Assembly (NCBI GenBank): GCA_902537945.1 | Contig: CACBDG010000006.1 | Span: forward strand, 1 to 64,000 | From: an uncultured SAR116 cluster alpha proteobacterium | GTDB taxonomy: Bacteria; Pseudomonadota; Alphaproteobacteria; Puniceispirillales; Marisalimonadaceae | Length of the DNA stretch: 64,000 nt | Direction: 5' to 3' | The notes under the pieces: model-generated | Databases searched by the model: none | Seen by the model: the letters and a program-made list of their open reading frames with translations, nothing else | Told to the model about the DNA's origin: nothing | Program-made: the position numbers and the translations under genes | Part shown: piece after piece, positions 54,055-64,000 of the stretch | Position numbering within the stretch: position 1 is the first letter of the stretch | How the letters are laid out: each line of letters opens with the position of its first letter

Positions 54055-54729
54055 TTGAGCACTAAAAATAATAAAATAATTACTTCAGACCAGCTTATAA
54101 AAGCTTATAAGCTTGGTATGTTTCCAATGTCTGAAAGCCGAACAAATAAAAAAATTTTTTTTGTTGATCCAGAATTAAGAGCAATCATTCCAATCTTTAA
54201 TTTTCATATTTCAAAAAGTCTTCTACGGATTATAAAAAAAAAACCTTTTAAAATTACTATGAATGAAGCTTTTCCTGATGTAATTAAATCATGTGCAACA
54301 ATAAATAGAACTGAAACATGGATAAATAAAGAAATAGAAGATTTATTTATTTCATTGCATAAAAATAAATATGCTCATTCCGTAGAATGTTGGCAAAAAA
54401 ATAAATTAATTGGCGGAATATATGGCTTAGCAATAGGCGGAGTTTTTTTTGCTGAATCTATGTTTAGCAGTGTTTCGAATGGAAGCAAAATAGCTTTGTT
54501 AAATCTTGTAGCAAGGTTATGGAAGACTGGATTTAAGATTTTAGATGTTCAATTTTTAAATGATCATTTATTACAATTTGGAGCTTATGAAATCAGTAAG
54601 AGCGAATTCCAAATTAATCTTCAAAAAGCAATTCAGTTAGAGGTAGATATTCTTTCTTGTGGCTTATCAGATGAAGATTTTTCTGATTGTTTGTCTACTT
54701 TCTTACAAGCCAAAATTGAAATGTCATAA
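54055..54729 (+). CDS. aat: Leucyl/phenylalanyl-tRNA-protein transferase
   Basis: The 224 residues match Aat: AYKLGMFPMSE, HSVECWQKNKLIGGIYGLAIG, FFAESMFS and DVQFLNDHLLQFGA. It adds Leu or Phe to N-terminal Arg/Lys, marking proteins for ClpS-ClpAP, both encoded at the right end of the window. The start is TTG at 54055; an ATG at 54036 reads only three codons. Its 3' end overlaps the convergent DUF2155 gene by 97 bp. Confidence 0.92.
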   Translation: MSTKNNKIITSDQLIKAYKLGMFPMSESRTNKKIFFVDPELRAIIPIFNFHISKSLLRIIKKKPFKITMNEAFPDVIKSCATINRTETWINKEIEDLFISLHKNKYAHSVECWQKNKLIGGIYGLAIGGVFFAESMFSSVSNGSKIALLNLVARLWKTGFKILDVQFLNDHLLQFGAYEISKSEFQINLQKAIQLEVDILSCGLSDEDFSDCLSTFLQAKIEMS

Positions 54730-55064
54730 ACTGAATTTTCTAAAGCATTGAGTGCAGGACTAGAGGCAAACATCCAACCTTTGAATTTAACCTCCGATAA
54801 CCTGTCAGAGTTATCTTTAATTCTAATATATGCCAGAGATTCAGGCTTAAAAATAGGTTTAGAAAAAATACATCTTTCTACAAAGATATCCAGCACACCA
54901 AATTTATAAGTTTGTGATACATCAACTTCAAAAGTTTCTATCCTGGCTGTAATTTTATCGAGACCTTGTATTACTAATCTATTACCTTCTATCCATTGAG
55001 ATGAAAATGTTAATTTTGAAACTAATAAGAGAGTTAGAAAAATAAATAATAATAAAATACGCAT
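54633..55064 (-). CDS. DUF2155 periplasmic protein
   Basis: The start is ATG at 55064 (a TTG further out is less likely). After a signal peptide (RILLLFIFLTLLLVSKLTFS) comes the DUF2155 core: LDKITARIETFEVDV, FGVLDIFVERC and GWMFASSPALNALENSVYDI. Function is unknown; it usually lies next to aat and mlaD in alphaproteobacteria. Its last 97 bp lie under the end of aat. Confidence 0.82.
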   Translation of the reverse strand: MRILLLFIFLTLLLVSKLTFSSQWIEGNRLVIQGLDKITARIETFEVDVSQTYKFGVLDIFVERCIFSKPIFKPESLAYIRIKDNSDRLSEVKFKGWMFASSPALNALENSVYDISILACKKVDKQSEKSSSDKPQERISTSN

Positions 55065-55088
55065 TATAAAAACCAAAATTATTTTGAA

Positions 55089-55535
55089 CTATTTATTAGT
55101 ACTGGAAAAAACAACTTTTCCTAATAAGTCAGTAAAGCTTACAGCATCAGTTGTATCATATATAATATCACCTGGTTTAAGAAACGTCTCAGATGAACCA
55201 GGTATAATGTCCAAAAAGTTACCACCTAAAAGAGATGAAGATGTAATTCTGGCTTGTGAGTCATCCGGTAATTTTATTTCATTATTAAGCTTAATATTAA
55301 TTTTGGCATTGTAATTTTCTAGATCAAGATCCAACTCTATAATCTTTCCTACATTAATTCCTGATATTTTTACATCATCACCATTTTTCAAACCTGCAGA
55401 AGATCCAAATATAAGTGATATATCGTATCCATCTTTTTGTTTGTTATCAATTGATTCCATACCTAATACCAAAAAGAAACCAGCTGCCACTAAAACAATT
55501 GCACCCATCAAAATTTCAACAAAACTATATCTCAT
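55089..55535 (-). CDS. mlaD: Outer-membrane lipid asymmetry protein MlaD-like
   Basis: The 148 residues have an N-terminal membrane helix (about 7-26) and one MCE domain: ISLIFGSSAGLKNGDDVKIS, GINVGKI, and the ring-closing LLGGNFLDIIPGSSETFLKPG. It belongs to the Mla system that returns phospholipids from the outer membrane. The other mla genes are not in the window. DUF2155 follows 24 bp later on the same strand. Confidence 0.88.
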   Translation of the reverse strand: MRYSFVEILMGAIVLVAAGFFLVLGMESIDNKQKDGYDISLIFGSSAGLKNGDDVKISGINVGKIIELDLDLENYNAKINIKLNNEIKLPDDSQARITSSSLLGGNFLDIIPGSSETFLKPGDIIYDTTDAVSFTDLLGKVVFSSTNK

Positions 55536-55716
55536 TTTTTAATATTCCTAGTTAGCTTATTCATACTATTATATCTCAATTAAAAAAATAATAAATCAGC
55601 ATTATTAACTTTATTTGCGTGTTATTTTTATTATGCCTTAAAATTATAAAAATTAAGTAAAATTAATGAGTTAAAAAAAAAAATAAAAAAAATTGAATTA
55701 TGTACTTTACGAAAGC

Positions 55717-55763
55717 ATACTAAATCATGTAGTTTATATTTCTGTTGTAACTATATCTTGTGT
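55717..55763. promoter_or_regulatory. Pair of NrdR-like boxes upstream of nrdJ
   Basis: TAACTATATCTTGTGT (55748-55763) agrees at about 13 of 16 positions with the NrdR box pattern acaCwAtATaTwGtgt. ATACTAAATCATGTAG, exactly 31 bp upstream (55717-55732), agrees at about 10. NrdR binds paired boxes roughly three helical turns apart, which this spacing fits. The second box is weak. Confidence 0.5.
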
Positions 55764-55772
55764 TTATCCACA
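55764..55772 (+). promoter_or_regulatory. DnaA box-like site 1
   Basis: TTATCCACA matches the DnaA box consensus TTATNCACA exactly and directly abuts the better NrdR-like box. In E. coli DnaA acts on the nrdAB promoter; the same here is inferred. Confidence 0.5.
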
Positions 55773-55871
55773 GACATTGTAATAACAGAAATTCAAAAAA
55801 AATTTAATTAATTAAGGAAAAACAACACGTTATTTAAATAAAATTGTACTCACTAACTACAATATAAAAAC

Positions 55872-55880
55872 TTATCCACA
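55872..55880 (+). promoter_or_regulatory. DnaA box-like site 2
   Basis: A second exact TTATCCACA in the same direction, 108 bp after the first and 68 bp before the nrdJ start. Confidence 0.5.
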
Positions 55881-55947
55881 GGTAGTTTCTAAAAATAGTA
55901 CAATAGTTTCTAAGTATTGTTTTCTTTATTGTAAAAAAGGGAAAAAG

Positions 55948-58900
55948 ATGAAATTTGAAAGACAATTTACAAAAAAAGAAAATGATGCATATTCAGGTAT
56001 AGAATTTAAAACAACTACTAGTGAAATTAAGAACCCTGATGGAACTGTAGTTTTTAGTGCACCTGATATTGAAGTACCCGCCAACTATTCTCAAGTTGCA
56101 GCAGATATTATCGCACAAAAATATTTTCGAAAAGCTGGTGTCCCTGTATATCTCAAAAAAGTAAAAGAAGAAAATGTACCAAATTGGTTGTGGCGATCAG
56201 AACCACATAAATCAAAATTAAATACAATACCAGAAGATCAAAGATACACAGGTGAAGTGTCAGCAAAGCAAGTATTTGATAGACTAGCTGGCACATGGAC
56301 ATACTGGGGCTGGAAAGGTGATTATTTTACAACTGAAGATGATGCAAAAACGTACTTTGATGAAATGAGGTTCATGCTGGCCGCTCAAATGTGTGCTCCA
56401 AATTCACCACAATGGTTTAACACAGGCTTGCACTGGGCCTATGGTATAGATGGTCCAAGTCAAGGTCATTACTATGTTGATTTCAAAACAAAGAAACTAG
56501 TTAAATCTAAATCTTCATATGAACATCCGCAACCTCATGCTTGTTTCATTCAATCTGTGGCAGATGATCTTGTCAATGAAGGTGGAATAATGGACCTCTG
56601 GGTTAGAGAAGCAAGGCTGTTCAAATATGGTTCTGGAACAGGATCAAATTTTTCTAAATTAAGAGGTAGTACCGAAGGTTTGTCAGGTGGTGGCAGGTCT
56701 TCAGGAATGATGAGTTTTTTAAGAATTGGTGATAGAGCTGCAGGTGCAATTAAATCAGGTGGTACCACAAGAAGAGCTGCAAAAATGGTTACAGTCGATA
56801 TAGACCATCCTGACATCGAAGAGTATATCAACTGGAAGGTTGTTGAAGAACAAAAAGTTGCTGCCCTAGTAGCAGGTTCTAAATTAACAGCAAAAAATTT
56901 AGAATCTGTTATGGATGCCTGTAATTTAGATAATTATAATGACCAAGACAGATTAAATCCAAAAGTTAATAATGAACTTAAAAAAGCAATCTTAAATTGC
57001 CGCGCAGTAATGATACCTGAGAATTATATACAAAGAGTAATTCAATTTGCTGGCCAAGGATTCAAAGAGATTGAATTTCAAACTTACGATACAGATTGGG
57101 ATAGCGAGGCATATTTGACTGTTTCTGGGCAGAATTCAAACAACTCAATCAGAGTAAGTAATAATTTTTTAGAAAAAGTATCTCAAAAAGCTGAATGGGA
57201 TCTATTAAGAAGAACTGATGGCGGTGTTCATAAAACAGTAGATGCAAAACAGTTATGGTCAAAGATTTCTGAAGCAGCTTGGGCTTGTGCAGACCCTGGC
57301 TTGCAGTATGACACTACTATTAATGAATGGCATACGTGTCCTAATGCTGGTAGAATTAATGCATCTAATCCTTGCTCTGAATATATGTTTATCGACGATA
57401 CTGCATGTAATTTAGCATCAATAAATTTATTACAGTTTAAGAAAGATGATGCCTCATTTGATATAAAAGCATATGAGTATACAACCAGATTATGGACACT
57501 TACTCTTGAAATCTCGGTGATGATGGCGCAATTTCCTTCAAAAGAAATTGCGCAAAAATCGTATGAATATAGAACACTTGGATTGGGTTACGCAAACATA
57601 GGTGGCTTATTGATGTCTTGGGGTATCCCTTATGATAGTGATGAAGGAAGATCAATCTGCTCTGCCCTAACATCTATAATGACAGGTATATCATACGCAA
57701 CATCTGCAGAAATTGCTGGTGAATTAGGTCCATTCCCCAAATATAAAGAAAATGCAAATAGTATGTTGAAAGTGATAAGAAATCACAAAAGAGCATCAGA
57801 AGGAAAAACAAGAGGTTATGAGGACTTATCTATAAATCCTGTTCCTCTAATGTCTGAGGATTGCCCTAATCAAAACTTAATTACAGCGGCTAAAGATGCA
57901 TGGGCAAAAGCACTTTCTTTAGGTGAAAAAAATGGATATAGAAACGCTCAAGCTACAGTTATAGCTCCAACTGGAACAATTGGACTAGTTATGGATTGTG
58001 ATACTACTGGTATTGAGCCTGATTTTGCTATGGTTAAGTTTAAGAAATTAGCAGGTGGCGGATATTTTAAGATCATCAATCGTGTGGTACCAGAAGCTCT
58101 TGCACGTTTAGGGTACGATTCAGACCAAATTATCGACATGCAAAAATATGCTGTTGGTGCTGGAAGCTTAAAAGATTGTCAAGCAATAAGCCACAACGCA
58201 TTAATTTCAAAAGGTTTCACTGATAAGGAAATAAAATTAGTTGAAGACTCTTTAGAGTCAGCATTTGACATTAAATTCGTATTCAATCAATTTACTTTAG
58301 GTGAAGAATTTTGTAAAAACACACTCGGTATTTCTTCTGAACAATTGAATGATTTTAGTTTTAATATGTTAGAATTTTTAGGTTTCACACAAGAAGAAAT
58401 AGATGTAGCAAATATTCATGTTTGTGGAGCTATGACTTTAGAAGGTGCTCCTCATTTGAATAAGGAACACCTTGCTGTATTCGATTGCGCAAATGTCTGT
58501 GGACGAATAGGAAAAAGATTTTTATCTGTTGAAAGTCATATTAAAATGATGGCAGCAGCACAATCTTTCATATCAGGAGCCATATCCAAAACTATTAATA
58601 TGCCTAACGATGCTTCTATCGAAGATTGTAGTGATGCCTATATGTTATCATGGAAATTGGGAATTAAAGCTAATGCACTCTACAGAGATGGCTCGAAATT
58701 AAGCCAGCCACTAAACTCTGCACTTCTAGACGATGATGATATTGATGAAGACAATACTACAAATGAACAAGATATCACAAAACGAACCAGAGAAGTTGTT
58801 GAAAAAATTGTCGAAAGAGTTGTTAGGGCTGAACGTGAAAAATTACCTCACAGAAGGAAGGGCTATACCCAAAAAGCAATGGTAGGTGGTCACAAAGTTT

Positions 58901-59556
58901 ATCTTAGAACTGGTGAATATGAAAATGGAAAATTAGGTGAAATTTTTATAGATATGCATAAAGAAGGCGCAGCTTTTAGATCCTTAATGAACAATTTTGC
59001 TATTGCTGTATCAATTGGTTTGCAATATGGAGTTCCTCTAGAAGAATTTGTTGAAGCTTATACTTTTACACGCTTTGAACCTCAAGGAATGGTAACTGGT
59101 AATGATACTATAAAAATGTCAACTTCGATCCTTGATTATATTTTTAGGGAGTTAGCTATATCATATTTAGATCGAAATGATCTTGGACATGTGGGACCAG
59201 AAGATCTAGATTCGAGTACTACAGGCTCAGGTGATAACAAAGCCCTATTATCAGAAAAAGTAGCTAGTCGAGGCTTTGTTAGAAGAGAATTAAAAGTCGT
59301 ATCTGGAGGTTCAAACAACATTTCAATGATGCCGCAAACTATTTCTCTCAAAAATGAAAATGTAGAATTATCAGATAACAATGATACTACAATTACTTTT
59401 GATGAAACAAAAGCTCCAAGTCTCGCTCAGGAAATAGAGGCTAAAATTAAAGGTTATGAAGGCGAAGCTTGTGGAGAGTGTGGAAACTTCACTCTCGTAA
59501 GAAATGGAACATGTATGAAATGCAATACATGTGGTGCTACTTCAGGTTGTTCTTAG
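55948..59556 (+). CDS. nrdJ: Adenosylcobalamin-dependent (class II) ribonucleotide reductase
   Basis: The 1202 residues include the class II catalytic region: a [11 protein letters not shown] stretch, [20 protein letters not shown] and the [15 protein letters not shown] loop, then a long linker and a C-terminal redox tail with [14 protein letters not shown] and CS. It makes deoxyribonucleotides and needs vitamin B12. GGGA lies before the ATG. No B12 synthesis genes are in the window; the FecCD-type importer of the island might be considered as a cobalamin supplier. A RidA gene follows after 14 bp. Confidence 0.95.
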   Translation: MKFERQFTKKENDAYSGIEFKTTTSEIKNPDGTVVFSAPDIEVPANYSQVAADIIAQKYFRKAGVPVYLKKVKEENVPNWLWRSEPHKSKLNTIPEDQRYTGEVSAKQVFDRLAGTWTYWGWKGDYFTTEDDAKTYFDEMRFMLAAQMCAPNSPQWFNTGLHWAYGIDGPSQGHYYVDFKTKKLVKSKSSYEHPQPHACFIQSVADDLVNEGGIMDLWVREARLFKYGSGTGSNFSKLRGSTEGLSGGGRSSGMMSFLRIGDRAAGAIKSGGTTRRAAKMVTVDIDHPDIEEYINWKVVEEQKVAALVAGSKLTAKNLESVMDACNLDNYNDQDRLNPKVNNELKKAILNCRAVMIPENYIQRVIQFAGQGFKEIEFQTYDTDWDSEAYLTVSGQNSNNSIRVSNNFLEKVSQKAEWDLLRRTDGGVHKTVDAKQLWSKISEAAWACADPGLQYDTTINEWHTCPNAGRINASNPCSEYMFIDDTACNLASINLLQFKKDDASFDIKAYEYTTRLWTLTLEISVMMAQFPSKEIAQKSYEYRTLGLGYANIGGLLMSWGIPYDSDEGRSICSALTSIMTGISYATSAEIAGELGPFPKYKENANSMLKVIRNHKRASEGKTRGYEDLSINPVPLMSEDCPNQNLITAAKDAWAKALSLGEKNGYRNAQATVIAPTGTIGLVMDCDTTGIEPDFAMVKFKKLAGGGYFKIINRVVPEALARLGYDSDQIIDMQKYAVGAGSLKDCQAISHNALISKGFTDKEIKLVEDSLESAFDIKFVFNQFTLGEEFCKNTLGISSEQLNDFSFNMLEFLGFTQEEIDVANIHVCGAMTLEGAPHLNKEHLAVFDCANVCGRIGKRFLSVESHIKMMAAAQSFISGAISKTINMPNDASIEDCSDAYMLSWKLGIKANALYRDGSKLSQPLNSALLDDDDIDEDNTTNEQDITKRTREVVEKIVERVVRAEREKLPHRRKGYTQKAMVGGHKVYLRTGEYENGKLGEIFIDMHKEGAAFRSLMNNFAIAVSIGLQYGVPLEEFVEAYTFTRFEPQGMVTGNDTIKMSTSILDYIFRELAISYLDRNDLGHVGPEDLDSSTTGSGDNKALLSEKVASRGFVRRELKVVSGGSNNISMMPQTISLKNENVELSDNNDTTITFDETKAPSLAQEIEAKIKGYEGEACGECGNFTLVRNGTCMKCNTCGATSGCS

Positions 59557-59570
59557 ATTAAGGATTTTAA

Positions 59571-60041
59571 ATGGCTAAAGATATTAACAAACGATTAAAA
59601 GAATTAAATATAAAGATTGATGAACCCAGTGCTCCAGCTGGGAGTTATGTTCCATATGTATTATCAAATAATTTAGTTTTTATATCAGGACAATTACCCT
59701 TTATTAATGGTGAATTAACTGTTAAAGGAAAAATTGGGGATACTGTATCTGTTGAAGAAGGAATTGAAATGGCTAAGGCTTGCGCAATGGCTTTGCTAAG
59801 CCAATTAAAGGCAGCTTGTAATGGTGATCTAAACAAAGTTAAAAAAGTTGTTAAATTAGGAGGATTTGTAGCCTCTACACCAGACTTTACTGACCAGCCT
59901 AAAATAATAAACGGGGCATCTGATTTGATCGTTAAAATTTTTGAAGAAAAAGGAAAACACGCAAGATTTGCTGTTGGAGCGCCTGCTCTACCAAAAGATG
60001 TTCCAGTAGAAATTGAAGGTATTTTTGAGATTGATAATTAA
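59571..60041 (+). CDS. RidA/YjgF-family protein
   Basis: The 156-residue product fits the RidA superfamily (COG0251): SNNLVFISGQLPF, GDLNKVKKVVKLGGFVAS, and the closing HARFAVGAPALPKDVPVEIE. RidA proper deaminates reactive enamines; this longer variant lacks a clear catalytic assignment. It follows nrdJ by 14 bp and may be co-transcribed. Confidence 0.85.
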   Translation: MAKDINKRLKELNIKIDEPSAPAGSYVPYVLSNNLVFISGQLPFINGELTVKGKIGDTVSVEEGIEMAKACAMALLSQLKAACNGDLNKVKKVVKLGGFVASTPDFTDQPKIINGASDLIVKIFEEKGKHARFAVGAPALPKDVPVEIEGIFEIDN

Positions 60042-60067
60042 GATGTATTTTCTTAAAACCTTTGATA

Positions 60068-61210
60068 ATGAAAGTTGAATTACTATCCAAATTATCTGAT
60101 ATAAACAAAAATGATTGGGACAGTCTAAATACCTTTAATCATCCATTTATGTCATTTGATTTTTTGAATTCTTTAGAAGTTTCAAAATCAGTTCACCCGT
60201 CAACTGGCTGGAATCCAAAGCATATAATAATTAAAAATACAAATGACGAAATAATTGGTGTTTCCCCGAATTATTTGAAAATGCATTCATATGGCGAATA
60301 TATTTTTGACCATTCTTGGGCAAATGCTTATCAAAATGCTGGAGGTCAATATTATCCAAAATTACTTTGTGCAATCCCTTTTACACCCGCAGCTGGTCCA
60401 AGAATTATGATTAATGCTGAAAACTCAGAGCATAAGAAAATTTTTGAATTAATAATAAAAACATTTGAAATGATTGTTGGCAATAACAAGTTAAGCTCAG
60501 CACATATTAATTTTACTACAGATAACTTTAATAACAGATTGCAGAACGAAAATTGGATAAGAAGAACAGGATTACAATTCCACTGGCATAATAATAATTA
60601 TGAAACATTTGATGATTTTTTAAATCAACTAAAGAGTTCAAAAAGAAAAGCAATTAAGAATGAAAGAAAAAAAATTAAAAATACAAACTTAGTTATTGAA
60701 AAATTAACTGGTGAACAACTAACTGATAAAATTTGGGATTCTTTTTATAGTTTTTATTTAAACACAATTGACAAAAAATGGGGAGGTGCATATTTAACAA
60801 AAGAATTTTTTTATTTACTAAACGAAACAATGAAAAATGATATTTTATTAATTATTGCTAAACAAGACGAAAAAGTTATTGCTGGCGCCTTGAATTTTGT
60901 AAGTAAAAATACTCTTTATGGTAGAAATTGGGGTTCTATTGTTGATATACCTTTTTTACATTTTGAGCTTTGTTATTACCAAGCGATTGAATATGCAATT
61001 GAAAAAAAAATCAAAATAGTTGAAGCAGGAGCTCAAGGTCATCATAAAATACAAAGAGGATATATTGCAAAACCGACTTACAGCAATCATTTCTTGCCGA
61101 ACGATTCGTTTGCGAAGGCCATTAAAAACTTTACTAAATTAGAAGAAATAGAAGTTAGAAAACAAATAGAATTTATTAATACAAAAAATTCACCGTACTC
61201 ACATGTCTAA
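60068..61210 (+). CDS. GNAT-like acyltransferase of the COG3146 family
   Basis: Starting from ATG 60068 (a TTG two codons earlier is possible), 380 residues match the peptidogalycan-biosynthesis-type family: DWDSLNTFNHPFMSFDFLNS, FTPAAGPRIM, QFHWHNNNYETFDDFLNQLK and VEAGAQGHHKIQRGY. Such proteins resemble FemAB-type acyltransferases. Its stop overlaps that of clpA by four bases (convergent). Confidence 0.8.
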   Translation: MKVELLSKLSDINKNDWDSLNTFNHPFMSFDFLNSLEVSKSVHPSTGWNPKHIIIKNTNDEIIGVSPNYLKMHSYGEYIFDHSWANAYQNAGGQYYPKLLCAIPFTPAAGPRIMINAENSEHKKIFELIIKTFEMIVGNNKLSSAHINFTTDNFNNRLQNENWIRRTGLQFHWHNNNYETFDDFLNQLKSSKRKAIKNERKKIKNTNLVIEKLTGEQLTDKIWDSFYSFYLNTIDKKWGGAYLTKEFFYLLNETMKNDILLIIAKQDEKVIAGALNFVSKNTLYGRNWGSIVDIPFLHFELCYYQAIEYAIEKKIKIVEAGAQGHHKIQRGYIAKPTYSNHFLPNDSFAKAIKNFTKLEEIEVRKQIEFINTKNSPYSHV

Positions 61211-63528
61211 GTTAGTTCAGTAGCATCTTTATTTTTATTTTTTGGATCTATAATCTTCTTCTTGTCTTTGTCAGCAGAACTCTCTGTTTTTAATGTTAAT
61301 TTGTCTTTTAATAAATCAACATATACAACTCCGCCATCAACTAATCTTCCAAATAATAGCTCTTCAGCCAAAGGCTTTTTTATATGCTCTTGAATTACTC
61401 TTCCTAATGGTCTAGCACCAAAAATTTTGTCATAACCCTTTGTTGCTAGCCAATCTCTAGCTTTATCAGTTAAAACAACAGATACACCTTTTTCAGATAA
61501 TTGTGCTTCTAATTGCATAATAAATTTATCAACTACCATTCTTACAACTTCTAATGGTAAATATCCAAAAGGTATTATAGCATCTAATCTATTTCGAAAT
61601 TCTGGTGCAAATAACTTGTCAATTGCTTCACCATCAGCTCCTTCACGATTTTCTTTCTTGAAACCTATTGCTGCTTTTGATAGCTCTTGTGCTCCTGCAT
61701 TGGTAGTCATTATTAAAACCGTGTTTCTGAAATCTACAGATTTACCATTATTGTCTGTTAATTTTCCATGATCCATTACTTGAAGAAGTAAGTTAAATAA
61801 ATCTGGATGAGCTTTTTCTATTTCATCTAACAACAATACTGAATGAGGATTTTGGTCAACAGCATCAGTTAAAAGACCACCTTGATCAAAACCAACATAA
61901 CCTGGAGGAGCCCCAATTAATCTTGAGACAGTATGTCGTTCCATATATTCAGACATATCAAACCTTATGAGTTTTACCCCAGTTGCTTCGGCCAATTGCT
62001 TAGCAACTTCAGTTTTTCCAACACCCGTTGGTCCTGAGAATAAGTAACAGCCAACAGGTTTTTCACCCTCTCTTAGGCCAGCTCTTGATAATTTGATACT
62101 TGAAACTAATTCAGAGACTGCTTTATCCTGTCCATATACCATTCTTTTTAAATCATCTTCTAATTTTGAAAGGGCTTTTCTATCATCTGTTGACACATTT
62201 CTAGGAGGTATTCTTGCAATTAATGCAATAGTTTCTTCAATTTCAACTTTACCAATAATTTTCTTTCTCTTTGATTTATTTTTTAACATTTGAGCTGCAG
62301 CTGTTTCGTCTATAACGTCAATAGCTTTGTCTGGTAACTTTCTGTCGTTTATGTATCTAGCAGATAGTTCAACAGCTGTTTTAATAGCAATATTAGTGAA
62401 TTTTAAATTATGATGTTTTTCATAACGAGATTTCAGACCCATTAAGATTTTTACAGTATCTTCAACATTTGGCTCTGGAACATCAATTTTTTGAAATCTT
62501 CTTACTAATGCTCTATCTTTATCAAAATATCCTCTATATTCTTTATACGTTGTTGAGCCAATACATCTTAATGAACCATTTTGAAGTGCTGGTTTTAATA
62601 AATTAGATGCATCCATTGCTCCTCCACTGGTCGCTCCTGCACCAATTATAGTATGTATTTCATCAATAAATAATATAGCATTTTCATTTTGTTCAATCTC
62701 TTTCATTACGGCTTTCAAACGCTCTTCAAAGTCACCTCTGTATCTTGTACCTGCTAGCAATGCACCCATATCTAAAGCATAAATTTCTGAATTCAATAAA
62801 ACTTCCGGAACATTACCATTAACAACCTTATCAGCTAAACCTTCTGCAATTGCAGTTTTTCCTACACCAGGGTCACCCACCAATAAAGGATTATTCTTTG
62901 TTCTTCTACATAAAACCTGAATGGTTCTATCTAACTCAGATTGCCTGCCTATTAAAGGATCGACTTTACCATCAGCTGCTTTTTCATTTAAGTTAACCGC
63001 ATATTTTTCTAGAGCTTTTTCAGATTTTTTATTATCACCATCTTCAATTTCGGTATCAGCTCCTAATGGTATAGATGATTTTGAGTAATTTGGATCTTTC
63101 GCCAATCCATGACTTATAAAACTAACTGCATCAAGACGTTTCATATCCTGTTTTTGGAGTAAATAAACTGCATAGCAATCTCTTTCAGAAAACATAGCTA
63201 CTAAGATATTTGCTCCTGTTGCTTCACTTCTGCCTGAAGATTGAGTATGTATTACAGCTCTTTGGACAACTCTTTGAAAACCTGCTGTTGGCTGTGTATC
63301 TGCTTCTTTATCTGATGTAACAATTGCCTTCAATTCTTCTTTTAAATATCTATCTATGTCTTCTTCTAATATTTTCACATTCACTGAACATGCTTTTAAG
63401 ACTTCCACAGCATCTTGATCTTTTAACAAAGCAGAAAGTAAATGCTCTAATGTTGCAAACTCATGCTTTAATGAAGACGCATTTGTCATGGCTCGTCTAA
63501 GAGTTTCTTCTAAAGATTTAGATAACAT
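61207..63528 (-). CDS. clpA: ATP-dependent Clp protease ATP-binding subunit ClpA
   Basis: The 773 residues have the two-part N-domain, two AAA+ modules (Walker A GDPGVGKTAIAEG near 214 and GPTGVGKTEVAKQ near 495), and the ClpP-docking IGF loop in AAIGFKKEN. It unfolds proteins for ClpP, including those brought by ClpS. It follows clpS by two bases. Confidence 0.95.
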   Translation of the reverse strand: MLSKSLEETLRRAMTNASSLKHEFATLEHLLSALLKDQDAVEVLKACSVNVKILEEDIDRYLKEELKAIVTSDKEADTQPTAGFQRVVQRAVIHTQSSGRSEATGANILVAMFSERDCYAVYLLQKQDMKRLDAVSFISHGLAKDPNYSKSSIPLGADTEIEDGDNKKSEKALEKYAVNLNEKAADGKVDPLIGRQSELDRTIQVLCRRTKNNPLLVGDPGVGKTAIAEGLADKVVNGNVPEVLLNSEIYALDMGALLAGTRYRGDFEERLKAVMKEIEQNENAILFIDEIHTIIGAGATSGGAMDASNLLKPALQNGSLRCIGSTTYKEYRGYFDKDRALVRRFQKIDVPEPNVEDTVKILMGLKSRYEKHHNLKFTNIAIKTAVELSARYINDRKLPDKAIDVIDETAAAQMLKNKSKRKKIIGKVEIEETIALIARIPPRNVSTDDRKALSKLEDDLKRMVYGQDKAVSELVSSIKLSRAGLREGEKPVGCYLFSGPTGVGKTEVAKQLAEATGVKLIRFDMSEYMERHTVSRLIGAPPGYVGFDQGGLLTDAVDQNPHSVLLLDEIEKAHPDLFNLLLQVMDHGKLTDNNGKSVDFRNTVLIMTTNAGAQELSKAAIGFKKENREGADGEAIDKLFAPEFRNRLDAIIPFGYLPLEVVRMVVDKFIMQLEAQLSEKGVSVVLTDKARDWLATKGYDKIFGARPLGRVIQEHIKKPLAEELLFGRLVDGGVVYVDLLKDKLTLKTESSADKDKKKIIDPKNKNKDATELT

Positions 63529-63530
63529 TG

Positions 63531-63920
63531 TTATTCCTTTTCTAATTGAACTTGTAAAGGATGCTCATATTTACGGGCATAGTTCATAACTTGCATCGCT
63601 TTGGTTTCTGCTAAATCATATGCATAAATTCCACACACACCAACTCCACGTTGATGGACATGAAGCATTATTTGTGTAGCCTCTTCTCTATTTTTTTTAA
63701 AAAACTTTTCTAGCACTTCAATAACAAACTCCATTGGGGTATAGTCATCATTCATCATTAATACTCTATAGAGTGGTGGAGTTTTTGTTTTTGGCTTTAC
63801 AGCTAATTTTATATTTCCTTCAACTTCATCTTTACTATCTTTATTTTCACCCATAGAGATCGATGGTATAACTCTTAAATCAAAATCTTGAAGATTTCTA
63901 TATTTTCTGTTAATGGACAA
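63531..63920 (-). CDS. clpS: ClpS adaptor of ClpA
   Basis: The 129 residues show a disordered start and the ClpS fold: [21 protein letters not shown] with the Asn-Asp binding the N-terminal residue, and [11 protein letters not shown]. It hands N-end-rule substrates to ClpA; Aat at 54 kb makes such substrates. It precedes clpA in one operon. Confidence 0.93.
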   Translation of the reverse strand: MSINRKYRNLQDFDLRVIPSISMGENKDSKDEVEGNIKLAVKPKTKTPPLYRVLMMNDDYTPMEFVIEVLEKFFKKNREEATQIMLHVHQRGVGVCGIYAYDLAETKAMQVMNYARKYEHPLQVQLEKE

Positions 63921-64000
63921 TTTCTTGGATATTCCTTTTTTAGTATAAACTATTTAATAATATAAGAACGACTTACAGCTTCAACAAGTTTAAGTTAATT

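Larger units (their letters stand above)
55536..55947. other. 412-bp upstream region of nrdJ
   Basis: The stretch carries two NrdR-like boxes (55717-55732, 55748-55763) and two consensus DnaA boxes (55764-55772, 55872-55880). ACAATA/TATTGT arms (55900-55905/55915-55920) lie nearer the gene. I see no cobalamin riboswitch. Confidence 0.6.

Noticed and set aside
55740-55880. Chromosomal replication origin
   Set aside because: Only two DnaA boxes are present, with no dnaA, parA/B or hemE nearby; promoter control of nrdJ is simpler.
55536-55947. Cobalamin riboswitch before nrdJ
   Set aside because: I found no B12-box-like core; a B12-dependent enzyme would not normally be repressed by its cofactor.
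1-64000. CRISPR arrays
   Set aside because: I saw no regularly spaced short repeats with unique spacers and no cas genes.

Overview
The window is a stretch of AT-rich chromosome from an alphaproteobacterium, most likely a marine, small-genome lineage. The basis is gene content and order: prfB-mrcA-amiC diverging from rne, then a M48 protease, dsbA-like, aroQ, accB, accC, aat, a DUF2155 gene and mlaD, followed by a B12-dependent nrdJ and a clpS-clpA pair. RF2 has no programmed frameshift and several genes start with TTG or GTG. I cannot name the genus.

Left flank (1-4.8 kb): a leftward cluster of a GFA-type zinc protein, a family 2 glycosyltransferase, a nucleoside-phosphorylase-like protein, a spore-photoproduct-lyase-like radical SAM protein and an SDR enzyme cut by the window edge. 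Beyond it lie debris: a frameshifted small gene and the last ~80 codons of kdsB.

Island (4814-32279): a 27.4-kb region bounded by a 58-bp direct repeat, which is the 3' part of the elongator tRNA-Met gene. The intact tRNA is at the right end (32223-32299). A tyrosine integrase, frameshifted in a C7 run, sits just inside the left end; an AlpA-like protein and a P4-type primase-helicase sit just inside the right end. A 16-bp direct repeat lies 54 and 77 bp inside the two borders. No capsid or tail genes are present. The cargo falls into modules: (a) a cation/proton antiporter, an orphan carboxyltransferase subunit, an SnoaL-like protein, an HpcH/HpaI aldolase, an enolase-superfamily enzyme and a methyltransferase; (b) a complete urea ABC transporter urtABCDE with a convergent LysR gene; (c) a divergent, probably Zur-controlled metal-acquisition module (FecCD-type importer with a frameshifted ATPase gene, DUF1636, DUF1289 / zur, CobW-type GTPase, WD40 protein, small Cys protein); (d) the replication genes. 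Copies of an approximately 104-bp repeat stand at the junctions a/b, b/c and c/d. Fragments of an initiator tRNA gene, a second degraded integrase and a deletion scar of a second enolase-type gene show repeated insertion and decay.

Right flank (32.3-64 kb): ordinary, densely packed core genes. They cover sulfur/Fe-S and tRNA thiolation (mnmA, ferredoxin, cysteine desulfurase, cysE), tyrS, an AsmA-like protein, a peroxiredoxin, peptidoglycan synthesis and cleavage, RNase E, fatty-acid synthesis (accBC), the N-end rule (aat, clpS, clpA) and nucleotide reduction (nrdJ), which has NrdR-like and DnaA-box-like sites upstream.
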